NCBI RefSeq assembly: GCF_029227915.1
Contig: NC_079881.1
Location: 14,857,501-14,921,500 of the forward strand
DNA: 64,000 bases
Reading direction: 5' to 3'
From: Hydractinia symbiolongicarpus
Lineage: Eukaryota > Cnidaria > Hydrozoa > Anthoathecata > Hydractiniidae
The first letter of the stretch is position 1. The number at the start of each line of letters is the position of its first letter. Position numbers and translations under genes: made by a program. Of this stretch, positions 21,884 through 35,600 are shown piece after piece. Under the pieces are notes generated by a model. That model saw nothing but the letters and a program-made list of their open reading frames with translations, was not told the origin of the DNA and ran no database searches.

Positions 21884-23335
21884 TATGCGTTTCAAAGGAC
21901 TGTGTACGTAGTTAGCAGCGTTCATAGAGCCTGGCGTTCAAGAAAACGACTTAATACATCGTAAACAATTGAGATTAAAAGGAACAGCCGAATGGAACTT
22001 GTCGGAGTTCGTAGAATCACGTGATTTACGTGTAGATTCCATATTATGCCGTAAAAGGCCATATTACAAGCTTTAAAGGACTGTGCACGTAGTTAGCAGC
22101 GTTCATAGAGCCTGGCGCACAGGAAAACGACTTTGTATATCGTAGTCCATTGAGATTAAAAGGAACAGACTAATGGGAACTTGTCTGTGCTCGTGGAATC
22201 ACTTTATTTACGTTTAGACTCCATGTTAGGCCGTAAAAGGCCATATTACAGGCTTTAAAGGCCTGTGGAAGAAGTTAGCAGCGTTCTTGCAGCCTGACGC
22301 TCAAGAAAACGACTTAATACATCGTAGACCATTGAGATTAAAAGGAACAGCCGAATGGAACTTGTCAGAGTTAGTGGAATCACGTGATTTACGTGTAGAC
22401 TCCATATTAGGCCGTAAAAAGCCATATTACAGGCTTTAAAGGACTGTGCACGTAGTTAGCAGCGTTCATAGAGCCTGGCGCACAGGAAAACGACTTAGTA
22501 TATCGTAGTCCATTGAGATTGAAAGGAATAGACCGATGGCAACTTCTTTGGGCTCGTGGAATCACGTGACTTACATGCAGTCTCTTTATTAGGCCGTAAA
22601 AGGCCATATTATGCGTTTCAAAGGACTGTGTACGTAGTTAGCAGCGTTCATAGAGCCTGGCGTTCAAGAAAACGACTTAATACATCGTAGACAATTGAGA
22701 TTAAAAGGAACAGCCGAATGGAACTTGTCGGAGTTCGTAGAATCACGTGATTTACGTGTAGATTCCATATTATGCCGTAAAAGGCCATATTACAAGCTTT
22801 AAAGGACTGTGCACGTAGTTAGCAGCGTTCATAGAGCCTGGCGCACAGGAAAACGACTTTGTATATCGTAGTCCATTGAGATTAAAAGGAACAGACTAAT
22901 GGGAACTTGTCTGTGCTCGTGGAATCACTTTATTTACGTTTAGACTCCATGTTAGGCCGTAAAAGGCCATATTACAGGCTTTAAAGGCCTGTGGAAGAAG
23001 TTAGCAGCGTTCTTGCAGCCTGACGCTCAAGAAAACGACTTAATACATCGTAGACCATTGAGATTAAAAGGAACAGCCGAATGGAACTTGTCAGAGTTAG
23101 TGGAATCACGTGATTTACGTGTAGACTCCATATTAGGCCGTAAAAAGCCATATTACAGGCTTTAAAGGACTGTGCACGTAGTTAGCAGCGTTCATAGAGC
23201 CTGGCGCACAGGAAAACGACTTAGTATATCGTAGTCCATTGAGATTGAAAGGAATAGACCGATGGCAACTTCTTTGGGCTCGTGGAATCACGTGACTTAC
23301 ATGCAGTCTCTTTATTAGGCCGTAAAAGGCCATAT
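21884..23335 (+). repeat. Tandem duplication of 726 bp (4 monomers), two copies
   Basis: Sequence from about 21884 repeats at offset 726. Sites checked include ATGCGTTTCA at 21885 and 22611, and a monomer with CTTCTTTGGGCTC in the second half of each copy region. The first copy has ATCGTAAACAATT where the second has ATCGTAGACAATT. The copies end where ATTACAGG replaces ATTATGCG near 23336. Confidence 0.85.
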
Positions 23336-24029
23336 TACAGGCTTTAAAGGACTGTGCACTTAGTTAGCAGCGTTCATAGAGCCTGGCGCATAGGAAAACG
23401 ACTTAGTATATCGTAGACCATTGAGATTAAAAGGAACAGCCGAATGGAACTTGTCGGAGTTCGTAGAATCACGTGATTTGCATGTATACTCCATATTATG
23501 CCGTAAGAGGCCATATTACAAGCTTTAAAGGACTGTGCACGTAGTTAGTAGCGTTCATAGAGCCTGGGGCACAGGAAAACGACTTAGTATATCGTAGTCC
23601 ATTGAGATTAATAGGAACAGACTAATGGGAACTTGTCTGTGCTCGTGGAATCACTTTATTTACGTTTAGACTCCATATTAGGCCGTAAAAGGCCATATTA
23701 CAGGCTTTAAAGGCCTGTGCACGTAGTTAGCAGCGTTCTTAGAGTCTGACGTTCAAGAAAACGAGTTATTACATCGTAGTCCGTTGAGATTAAAAAGAAC
23801 AGACTGATCCCCACTTGTCTGAGCTCGTGGAATCACGTGATTTACGTGTAGACTCCATGTTAGGCCGTAAAAGGCCATATTACAGGCTTTAAAGGCCTGT
23901 GGAAAAGTTAGCAGCGTTCTTGCAGCCTGACGCTCAAGAAAACGAATTAATACATCGTAGTTCATTGAAGTTGAAGGGAATAGGCCGATGACCTCCTGTC
24001 TGTGCTCGTGGAACTCCCTGACTTAAGTG

Positions 24030-25085
24030 TAGTCTCCTTATTAGGCCATAAGAGGCCGTATTACACGGTTTTAAGGTCTGTCCACGTAATTAGGAACGTT
24101 CTCAGAGCCTGGCGCTCAAGAAAACGGCTTATTATATCGTAGTCCATTGAGATTAAAAAGAACAGACTGATCCCCACTTGTCTGGGCTCGTGGAATCACG
24201 TGATTTACGTGTAGACTCCAAATTAGGCCGTAAAAGGCCAAATTACAGGCTTTAAAGACATGTGCACGTAGTTAGGAACGTTCTCAGAGCCTGGCGCTCA
24301 AGAAAACGACTTAGTATATCGTAGTCCATTGAGATTAAAAGGAACAGACTAATGGGAACTTGTCTGTCCTCGTGGAATCACTTTATTTCCGTTTAGACTC
24401 CATGTTAGGCCGTAAAAGGCCATATTACAGGCTTTAAAGGCCTGTGGAAGAAGTTAGCAGCGTTCTTGCAGCCTGACGCTCAAGAAAACGACTTAATACA
24501 TCGTAGACCATTGAGATTAAAAGGAAGAGCCGAATGGAACTTGTCTGTCCTCGTGGAATCACTTTATTTACGTTTAGACTCCATGTTAGGCCGTAAAAGG
24601 CCATATTACAGGTTTTAAAGGCCTGTGGAAGAAGATAGCAGCGTTCTTGCAGCCTGACGCTCAAGAAAACGACTTAATACATCGTAGACCATTGAGATTA
24701 AAAGGAACCGCAGAATGGAACTTGTCAGAGTTAGTGGAATCACGTGATTTACGTGTAGACTCCATATTAGGCCGTAAAAAGCCATATTACAGGCTTTAAA
24801 GGACTGTGCACGTAGTTATAAGCGTTCATAGAGCCTGGCGCACAGGAAAACGACTTAGTATATCGTAGTCCATTGAGATTGAAAGGAATAGACCGATGGC
24901 AACTTCTCTGGGCTCGTGGAATCACGTGACTTACACGCAGTCTCCTTATTAGGCCGTAAAAGGACCTATTATGCGTTTCAAAGGACTGTGTACGTAGTTA
25001 GCAGCGTTCATAGAGCCTGGCGTTCAAGAAAACGACTTAATACATCGTAGACAATTGAGATTAAAAGGAACAGCCGAATGGAACT
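24030..25085 (+). repeat. Dispersed module O, first copy (about 1.05 kb)
   Basis: Matches about 28385-29440 at offset 4356 (24 monomers), and related segments at about 49240-50300 and 62290-63350. The marker is a pair of adjacent monomers ending CTGTCCTCGTGGAATCAC, the second with GGAAGAAGATAGCAGCG, followed by one with GTAGTTATAAGCG. Copies differ by a few bases, for example ACCGCAG here against ACCGCCG elsewhere. Confidence 0.78.
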
Positions 25086-26060
25086 TGTCGGAGTTCGTAG
25101 AATCACGTGATTTACGTGTAGATTCAATATTATGCCGTAAAAGGCCATATTACAAGCTTTAAAGGACTGTGCACGTAGTTAGCAGCGTTCATAGAGCCTG
25201 GCGCACAGGAAAACGACTTTGTATATCGTAGTCCATTGAGATTAAAAGGAACAGACTAATGGGAACTTGTCTGTGCTCGTGGAATCACTTTATTTACGTT
25301 TAGACTCCATGTTAGGCCGTAAAAGGCCATATTACAGGTTTTAAAGGCCTGTGGAAGAAGATAGCAGCGTTCTTGCAGCCTGACGCTCAAGAAAACGACT
25401 TAATACATCGTAGACCATTGAGATTAAAAGGAACCGCAGAATGGAACTTGTCAGAGTTAGTGGAATCACGTGATTTACGTGTAGACTCCATATTAGGCCG
25501 TAAAAAGCCATATTACAGGCTTTAAAGGACTGTGCACGTAGTTATAAGCGTTCATAGAGCCTGGCGCACAGGAAAACGACTTAGTATATCGTAGTCCATT
25601 GAGATTGAAAGGAATAGACCGATGGCAACTTCTCTGGGCTCGTGGAATCACGTGACTTACACGCAGTCTCCTTATTAGGCCGTAAAAGGACCTATTATGC
25701 GTTTCAAAGGACTGTGTACGTAGTTAGCAGCGTTCATAGAGCCTGGCGTTCAAGAAAACGACTTAATACATCGTAGACAATTGAGATTAAAAGGAACAGC
25801 CGAATGGAACTTGTCGGAGTTCGTAGAATCACGTGATTTACGTGTAGATTCAATATTATGCCGTAAAAGGCCATATTACAAGCTTTAAAGGACTGTGCAC
25901 GTAGTTAGCAGCGTTCATAGAGCCTGGCGCACAGGAAAACGACTTTGTATATCGTAGTCCATTGAGATTAAAAGGAACAGACTAATGGGAACTTGTCTGT
26001 GCTCGTGGAATCACTTTATTTACGTTTAGACTCCATGTTAGGCCGTAAAAGGCCATATTA
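24605..26060 (+). repeat. Tandem duplication of 726 bp (4 monomers), two copies
   Basis: Offset 726 links GGTTTTAAAGGCC at 24611 and 25337, GAACCGCAGAATGG in both copies, and the rare GATTCAATATTATG at 25121 and 25847. It ends near 26060, where TTACATGC replaces TTACAGGT. This is a different four-monomer combination from the one at 21884-23335. Confidence 0.88.
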
Positions 26061-28384
26061 CATGCTTTAAAGGCCTGTGGAAGAAGTTAGCAGGGTTCTT
26101 GCAGCCTGACGCTCAAGAAAACGTATTAATACATCGTAGTTCATTGAAGTTGAAAGGAATAGGCCGATGACCTCCTGTCTGTGCTCGTGGAATCACGTGA
26201 CTTACATGCAGTCTCCTTATTAGGCCGTAAAAGAACCTATTATGCGTTCAAAGGACTGTGTACGTAGTTAGCAGCGTTCATAGAGCCTGGCGTTCAAGAA
26301 AACGACTTAATACATCGTAGGCAATTGAGATTAAAAGGAACAGCCGAATGGAACTTGTCGGAGTTCGTAGAATCACGTGATTTGCATGTATACTCCATAT
26401 TATGCCGTAAGAGGCCATATTACAAGCTTTAAAGGACTGTGCACGTAGTTAGCAGCGTTCATAGAGCCTGGCGCACAGGAAAACGACTTAGTATATCGTA
26501 GTCCGTTGAAATTGAAAGGAATAGACCGATGGCAACTTCTCTGGGCTCGTGGAATCACGTGACTTACATGCAGTCTCTTTATTAGGTCGTAAAAGAACCT
26601 ATTATGCGTTTCAAAGGACTGTGTACGTAGTTAGCAGCGTTCTTAGAGCCTGGCGTTCAAGAAAACGACTTAATACACCGTAGTCCAATGAGATTGAAAG
26701 GAATAGACCGATGGCAATTTGGCTGGGCTCGTGGAATCACGTGATTTGCGTGTAGACTCCAAATTAGGCCGTAAAAGGCCAAACTACAGGCTTTAAAGAC
26801 ATGTGCACGTAGTTAGGAACGTTCTCAGAGCCTGGCGCTCAAGAAAACGGCTTAATACATCGTAGACCATTGAGATTAAAAGGAACAGCCGAATGGAACT
26901 TGTCAGAGTCAGTCGAATCACGTGATTTACGTGTAGACTCCAAATTAGGCCGTAAAAGGCCATATTACAGGCTTTAAAGGCCTGTGTACGTAGTTAGCAG
27001 CGTTCTCAGATCCTGGCGCTCAAGAAAACGACTTAAGACATCGTAGTCCATTGAGATTGAAAGGAATAGACAGATGTCAACTTCTCTGTCCTTGTGGAAA
27101 CACGTGGTTCACGTGTAGTCTCCAAATTAGGCTGTAAAAAGACCTATTATGCGTTTCAAAGGATGTGTACGTAGTTAGCAGCGTTCATAGAGCCTGGCGT
27201 TCAAGAAAACGAATTAATACATCGTAGTTTATTGAAGTTGAAAGGAATAGGCCGATGACCTCCTGTCTGTGCTCATGGAACTCCCTGACTTAAGTGTAGT
27301 CTCCTTATTAGGCCATAAGAGGCCGTATTACACGGTTTAAAGGTCTGTCCACGTAATTAGGAACGTTCTCAGAGCCTGGCGCTCAAGAAAACGGCTTATT
27401 ATATCGTAGTCCATTGAGATTAAAAAGAACAGACTGATCCCCATTTGTCTGGGCTCGTGGAATCACGTGATTTACGTGTAGACTCCATATTAGACCGTAA
27501 AAAGCCATATTACAGGCTTTAAAGGACTGTGCACGTAGTAAGCAGCGTTCATAGAGCCTGGCGCACAGGAAAACGACTTAGTATATCGTAGTCCGTTGAA
27601 ATTGAAAGGAATAGACCGATGGCAACTTCTCTGGGCTCGTGGAATCACGTGACTTACATGCAGTCTCTTTATTAGGCCGTAAAAGAACCAATTATGCGTT
27701 CAAAGGACTGTGTACGTAGTTAGCAGCGTTCATAGAGCCTGGCGTTCAAGAAAACGACTTAATACACCGTAGACCATTGAGATTAAAAGGAACAGCCGAA
27801 TGGAACTTGTCCCTCGTCGTGGAATCACTTTATTTACGTTTAGACTCCATGTTAGGCCGTAAAAGGCCATATTACATGCTTTAAAGGGCTGTGGAAGCAG
27901 TTAGCAGCGTTCTTGCAGCCTGACGCTCAAGAAAACGACTTAGTATATCGTAGTCCATTGAGATTGAAAGGAATAGACCGATGGCAACTTCTCTGGGCTC
28001 GTGGAATCACGTGACTTACATGCAGTCTCTTTATTAGGCCGTAAAAGGCCATATTACAGGCTTTAAAGGACTGTGCACTTAGTTAGCAGCGTTCATAGAG
28101 CCTGGCGCATAGGAAAACGACTTAGTATATCGTAGACCATTGAGATTAAAAGGAACAGCCGAATGGAACTTGTCGGAGTTCGTAGAATCACGTGATTTAC
28201 GTGTAGACTCCTCATTGAGCCGTAAATGTCCATATTACACACTTTAAAGGCTTGTACACGTAGTTGGTAACCTTTTTAGACACTGGCGCTAGAGAAAACG
28301 ACTTAAGACATCGTAGTCCGTTGAGATTAAAAAGAACAGACTGATCCCCACTTGTCTGAGCTCGTGGAATCACGTGATTTACGT

Positions 28385-29440
28385 GTAGTCTCCTTATTAG
28401 GCCATAAGAGGCCGTATTACACGGTTTAAAGGTCTGTCCACGTAATTAGGAACGTTCTCAGAGCCTGGCGCTCAAGAAAACGGCTTATTATATCGTAGTC
28501 CATTGAGATTAAAAAGAACAGACTGATCCCCACTTGTCTGGGCTCGTGGAATCACGTGATTTACGTGTAGACTCCAAATTAGGCCGTAAAAGGCCAAATT
28601 ACAGGCTTTAAAGACATGTGCACGTAGTTAGGAACGTTCTCAGAGCCTGGCGCTCAAGAAAACGACTTAGTATATCGTAGTCCATTGAGATTAAAAGGAA
28701 CAGACCAATGGGAACTTGTCTGTCCTCGTGGAATCACTTTATTTCCGTTTAGACTCCATGTTAGGCCGTAAAAGGCCATATTACAGGCTTTAAAGGCCTG
28801 TGGAAGAAGTTAGCAGCGTTCTTGCAGCCTGACGCTCAAGAAAACGACTTAATACATCGTAGACCATTGAGATTAAAAGGAAGAGCCGAATGGAACTTGT
28901 CTGTCCTCGTGGAATCACTTTATTTACGTTTAGACTCCATGTTAGGCCGTAAAAGGCCATATTACAGGTTTTAAAGGCCTGTGGAAGAAGATAGCAGCGT
29001 TCTTGCAGCCTGACGCTCAAGAAAACGACTTAATACATCGTAGACCATTGAGATTAAAAGGAACCGCCGAATGGAACTTGTCAGAGTTAGTGGAATCACG
29101 TGATTTACGTGTAGACTCCATATTAGGCCGTAAAAAGCCATATTACAGGCTTTAAAGGACTGTGCACGTAGTTATAAGCGTTCATAGAGCCTGGCGCACA
29201 GGAAAACGACTTAGTATATCGTAGTCCATTGAGATTGAAAGGAATAGACCGATGGCAACTTCTCTGGGCTCGTGGAATCACGTGACTTACACGCAGCCTC
29301 CTTATTAGGCCGTAAAAGGACCTATTATGCGTTTCATAGGACTGTGTACGTAGTTAGCAGCGTTCATAGAGCCTGGCGTTCAAGAAAACGACTTAATACA
29401 TCGTAGACAATTGAGATTAAAAGGAACAGCCGAATGGAAC
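28385..29440 (+). repeat. Dispersed module O, second copy
   Basis: Partner of 24030-25085 (offset 4356). It carries GCAGCCTCC near 29295 where the first copy has GCAGTCTCC, and GTTTCATAGG where the first has GTTTCAAAGG. The later copies near 50190 and 63240 also have GTTTCATAGG, so this copy is closer to them. About 26060-28385 is ordinary satellite. Confidence 0.75.
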
Positions 29441-31590
29441 TTGTCAGAGATAGTCGAATCACGTGATTTACGTGTAGACTCCAAATTAGGCCGTTAAAGG
29501 CCAAATTACAGGCTTTAAAGACATGTGCACGTAGTTAGCAGCGTTCTCAGATCCTGGCGCTCAAGAAAACGACTTAAGACATCGTAGTCCATTGAGATTG
29601 AAAGGAATAGACAGATGTCAACTTCTCTGTCCTTGTGGAAACACGTGGTTCACGTGTAGTCTCTAAATTAGGCTGTAAAAAGACCTATTATGCGTTTCAA
29701 AGGACTGTGTACGTAGTTAGCAGCGTTCATAGAGCCTGGCGTTCAAGAAAACAACTTAATTCATCGTAGTCCATTGAGATTAAAAAGAACAGACTGATCC
29801 CCATTTGTCTGGGCTCGTGGAATCACGTGATTTACGTGTAGACTCCATATTAGGCCGTAAAAAGCCATATTACAGGCTTTAAAGGACTGTGCACGTAGTT
29901 AGCAGCGTTCATAGAGCCTGGCGCACAGGAAAACGACTTAGTATATCGTAGTCCGTTGAAATTGAAAGGAATAGACCGATGGCAACTTCTCTGGGCTCGT
30001 GGAATCACGTGACTTACATGCAGTCTCTTTATTAGGTCGTAAAAGAACCTATTATGCGTTTCAAAGGACTGTGTACGTAGTTAGCAGCGTTCTTAGAGCC
30101 TGGCGTTCAAGAAAACGACTTAATACATCGTAGACCATTGAGATTAAAAGGAACAGCCGAATGGAACTTGTCAGAGTTAGTCGAATCACGTGATTTACGT
30201 GTAGACTCCAAATTAGGCCGTAAAAGGCCATATTATAGGCTTTAAAGGCCTGTGTACGTAGTTAGCAGCGTTCTCAGATCCTGGCGCTCAAGAAAACGAC
30301 TTAAGACATCGTAGTCCATTGAGATTGACAGCAATAGACTGATGGCAACTTGTCCGGGCTCGTGGAATCACGTGATTTACGTGTAGGCTCCAAATTAAGA
30401 CGTTAAAAGCGATATTACCGGCTTTAAAGGCCTGTGCACGTAGTTAGCAGCGTTCTCAGATCCTGGCGCTCAAGAAAACGACTTAAGACATCGTAGTCCA
30501 TTGAGATTAAAAGGAACAGCCGAATGGAACTTGTCAGAGTTAGTCGAATCACGTGATTTACGTGTAGACTCCAAATTAGGCCGTTAAAGGCCAAATTACA
30601 GGCTTTAAAGACATGTGCACGTAGTTAGCAGCGTTCTCAGATCCTGGCGCTCAAGAAAACGACTTAAGACATCGTAGTCCATTGAGATTGAAAGGAATAG
30701 ACAGATGTCAACTTCTCTGTCCTTGTGGAAACACGTGGTTCACGTGTAGTCTCTAAATTAGGCTGTAAAAAGACCTATTATGCGTTTCAAAGGACTGTGT
30801 ACGTAGTTAGCAACGTTCATAGAGCCTGGCGTTCAAGAAAACAACTTAATACATCGTAGTCCATTGAGATTAAAAAGAACAGACTGATCCCCATTTGTCT
30901 GGGCTCGTGGAATCACGTGATTTACGTGTAGACTCCATATTAGGCCGTAAAAAGCCATATTACAGGCTTTAAAGGACTGTGCACGTAGTTAGCAGCGTTC
31001 ATAGAGCCTGGCGCACAGGAAAACGACTTAGTATATCGTAGTCCGTTGAAATTGAAAGGAATAGACCGATGGCAACTTCTCTGGGCTCGTGGAATCACGT
31101 GACTTACATGCAGTCTCTTTATTAGGTCGTAAAAGAACCTATTATGCGTTTCAAAGGACTGTGTACGTAGTTAGCAGCGTTCTTAGAGCCTGGCGTTCAA
31201 GAAAACGACTTAATACATCGTAGACCATTGAGATTAAAAGGAACAGCCGAATGGAACTTGTCAGAGTTAGTCGAATCACGTGATTTACGTGTAGACTCCA
31301 AATTAGGCCGTAAAAGGCCATATTACAGGCTTTAAAGGCCTGTGTACGTAGTTAGCAGCGTTCTCAGATCCTGGCGCTCAAGAAAACGACTTAAGACATC
31401 GTAGTCCATTGAGATTGACAGCAATAGACTGATGGCAACTTGTCCGGGCTCGTGGAATCACGTGATTTACGTGTAGGCTCCAAATTAAGACGTTAAAAGC
31501 GATATTACCGGCTTTAAAAGCCTGTGCACGTAGTTAGCAGCGTTCTCAGATCCTGGCGCTCAAGAAAACGACTTAAGACATCGTAGTCCA
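29415..31590 (+). repeat. Tandem duplication of 1,090 bp (6 monomers), two copies
   Basis: Offset 1090 holds across TAGTCGAATC at 29451 and 30541, GGCCGTTAAAGGCC in each copy, AACAACTTAAT in each, and GACGTTAAAAGCGATATT near 30400 and 31490. The copies part near 31590. Related monomer order returns near 51760-52950. Confidence 0.85.
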
Positions 31591-32644
31591 TTGAGATTGA
31601 AAGGAATAGACAGATGTCAACTTCTCTGTCCTTGTGGAAACACGTGGTTCACGTGTAGTCTCCAAATTAGGCTGTAAAAAGACCTATTATGCGTTTCAAA
31701 GGACTGTGTACGTAGTTAGCAGCGTTCATAGAGCCTGGCGTTCAAGAAAACGAATTAATACATCGTAGTTTATTAAAGTTGAAAGGAATAGGCCGATGAC
31801 CTCCTGTCTGTGCTCATGGAACTCCCTGACTTAAGTGTAGTCTCCTTATTAGGCCATAAGAGGCCGTATTACACGGTTTAAAGGTCTGTCCACGTAATTA
31901 GGAACGTTCTCAGAGCCTGCCGCTCAAGAAAACGGCTTATTATATCGTAGTCCATTGAGATTAAAAAGAACAGACTGATCCCCATTTGTCTAGGCTCGTG
32001 GAATCACGTTATTTACGTGTACACTCCAAATTAGGCCGTAAAAGGCCAAACTACAGGCTTTAAAGACATGTGCACGTAGTTAGGAACGTTCTCAGAGCCT
32101 GGCGCTCAAGAAAACGACTTAATACATCGTAGACCATTGAGATTAAAAGGAACAGCCGAATGGAACTTGTCAGAGTTAGTGGAATCACGTGATTTACGTG
32201 TAGACTCCAAATTAGGCCGTAAAAGGCCAAATTACAGGCTTTAAAGACATGTGCACGTAGGTAGGAACGTTCTCAGAGCCTGGCGCACAAGAAAACGACT
32301 TAGTATATCGTAGTCCATTAAGATTAAAAGGAACAGACCAATGGGAACTTGTCTGTCCTCGTGGAATCACTTTATTTCCGTTTAGACTCCATGTTAGGCC
32401 GTAAAAGGCCATATTACAGGTTTTAAAGGCCTGTGGAAGAAGATAGCAGCGTTCTTGCAGCCTGACGCTCAAGAAAACGACTTAATACATCGTAGACCAT
32501 TGAGATTAAAAGGAACCGCCGAATGGAACTTGTCAGAGTTAGTGGAATCACGTGATTTACGTGTAGACTCCATATTAGGCCGTAAAAAGCCATATTACAG
32601 GCTTTAAAGGACTGTGCACGTAGTTATAAGCGTTCATAGAGCCT

Positions 32645-35600
32645 GGCGCACAGGAAAACGACTTAGTATATCGTAGTCCATTGAGATTGAAAGGAATAGA
32701 CAGATGTCAACTTCTCTGTCCTTGTGGAAACACGTGGTTCACGTGTAGTCTCTAAATTAGGCTGTAAAAAGACCTATTATGCGTTTCAAAGGACTGTGTA
32801 CGTAGTTAGCAGCGTTCATAGAGCCTGGCGTTCAAGAAAACGACTTAATACATCGTAGACAATTGAGATTAAAAGGAACAGCCGAATGGAACTTGTCGGA
32901 GTTCGTAGAATCACGTGATTTACGTGTAGATTTCATATTATGCCGTAAAAGGCCATTATACAAGCTTTAAAGGACTGTGCACGTAGTTAGCAGCGTTCAT
33001 AGAGCCTGGCGCACAGGAAAACGACTTTGTATATCGTAGTCCATTGAGATTAAAAGGAACAGACTAATGGGAACTTGTCTGTGCTCGTGGAATCACTTTA
33101 TTTACGTTTAGACTCCATGTTAGGCCGTAAAAGGCCATATTACATGCTTTAAAGGCCTGTGGAAGAAGTTAGCAGGGTTCTTGCAGCCTGACGCTCAAGA
33201 AAACGTATTAATACATCGTAGTTCATTGAAGTTGAAAGGAATAGGCCGATGACCTCCTGTCTGTGCTCGTGGAACTCCCTGACTTAAGTGTAGTCTCCTT
33301 ATTAGGCCATAAGAGGCCGTATTACACGGTTTAAAGGTCTGTCCACGTAATTAGGAACGTTCTCAGAGCCTGGCGCTCAAGAAAACGGCTTATTATATCG
33401 TAGTCCAATGAGATTGAAAGGAATAGACCGATGGCAATTTGGCTGGGCTCGTGGAATCACGTGATTTACGTGTAGACTCCAAATTAGGCCGTAAAAGGCC
33501 AAACTACAGGCTTTAAAGACATGTGCACGAAGTTAGGAACGTTCTCAGAGCCTGGCGCTCAAGAAAACGACTTAATACATCGTAGACCATTGAGATTAAA
33601 AGGAACAGCCGAATGGAACTTGTCAGAGTTAGTCGAATCACGTGATTTACGTGTAGACTCCATATTAGGCCGTAAAAAGCCATATTACAGGCTTTAAAGG
33701 ACTGTGCACGTAGTTAGCAGCGTTCATAGAGCCTGGCGCACAGGAAAACGACTTAGTATATCGTAGTCCATTGAGATTGAAAGGAATAGACCGATGGCAA
33801 CTTCTCTGGGCTCGTGGAATCACGTGACTTACATGCAGTCTCCTTATTAGGCCGTAAAAGGACCTATTATGCGTTTCAAAGGACTGTGTACGTAGTTAGC
33901 AGCGTTCATAGAGCCTGGCGTTCAAGAAAACGACTTAATACATCGTAGACAATTGAGATTAAAAGGAACAGACTAATGGGAACTTGTCTGTGCTCGCGGA
34001 ATCACGTGATTTACGTATAGACTCCAAATTAGGCCGTAAAAGGCCATATTTCAGGCTTTAAAGGCCTGTGCACGCAGTTAGCAGCATTTTAAGAGCCTGG
34101 CGCTCAAGAAAACGACTTAATACATCGTAGTCCATTGAGATTGACAGGAATAGACTGATGGCAACTTGTCCGGGCTCGTGGAAACACGTAATTTACGTGT
34201 AGACTCCTCATTGAGCCGTAAATGTCCATATTACAGGCTTTAAAGACCTGTGAACGTAGTTAGCAGCGTTCTCAGATCCTGGCGCTCAAGAAAAAGACTT
34301 AAGACATCGTAGTCCGTTGAGATTGAAAGGAATAGACAGATGTCAACTTCTCTGTCCTTGTGGAAACACGTGGTTCACCTGTAGTCTCCAAATTAGGCCG
34401 TAAAAAGACCTATTATGCGTTTCAAAGGACTGTGTACGTAGTTAGCAGCGTTCTTAGAGCCTGGCGTTCAAGAAAACGACTTAATACACCGTAGACCATT
34501 GAGATTAAAAGGAACAGCCGAATGGAACTTGTCCGTCCTCGTGGAATCACTTTATTTACGTTTAGACTCCATGTTAGGCCGTAAAAGGCCATATTACCTG
34601 CTTTAAAGGGCTGTGGAAGCAGTTAGCAGCGTTCTTGCAGCCTGACGCTTAAGAAAACGAATTAATACATCGTAGTTCATTGAAATTTAAAGTAATAGGC
34701 CGATGACCTCCTGTCTGTGCTCATGGAACTCCCTGACTTAAGTGTAGTCTCCTTATTAGGCCATAAGAGGCCGTATTACACGGTTTAAAGGTCTGTCCAC
34801 GTAATTAGGAACGTTCTCAGAGCCTGGCGCACAGGAAAACGACTTAGTATATCGTAGTCCATTGAGATTGAAAGGAATAGACAGATGTCAACTTCTCTGT
34901 CCTTGTGGAAACACGTGGTTCACGTGTAGTCTCTAAATTAGGCTGTAAAAAGACCTATTATGCGTTTCAAAGGACTGTGTACGTAGTTAGCAGCGTTCAT
35001 AGAGCCTGGCGTTCAAGAAAACGACTTAATACATCGTAGACAATTGAGATTAAAAGGAACAGCCGAATGGAACTTGTCGGAGTTCGTAGAATCACGTGAT
35101 TTACGTGTAGATTTCATATTATGCCGTAAAAGGCCATTATACAAGCTTTAAAGGACTGTGCACGTAGTTAGCAGCGTTCATAGAGCCTGGCGCACAGGAA
35201 AACGACTTTGTATATCGTAGTCCATTGAGATTAAAAGGAACAGACTAATGGGAACTTGTCTGTGCTCGTGGAATCACTTTATTTACGTTTAGACTCCATG
35301 TTAGGCCGTAAAAGGCCATATTACATGCTTTAAAGGCCTGTGGAAGAAGTTAGCAGGGTTCTTGCAGCCTGACGCTCAAGAAAACGTATTAATACATCGT
35401 AGTTCATTGAAGTTGAAAGGAATAGGCCGATGACCTCCTGTCTGTGCTCGTGGAACTCCCTGACTTAAGTGTAGTCTCCTTATTAGGCCATAAGAGGCCG
35501 TATTACACGGTTTAAAGGTCTGTCCACGTAATTAGGAACGTTCTCAGAGCCTGGCGCTCAAGAAAACGGCTTATTATATCGTAGTCCAATGAGATTGAAA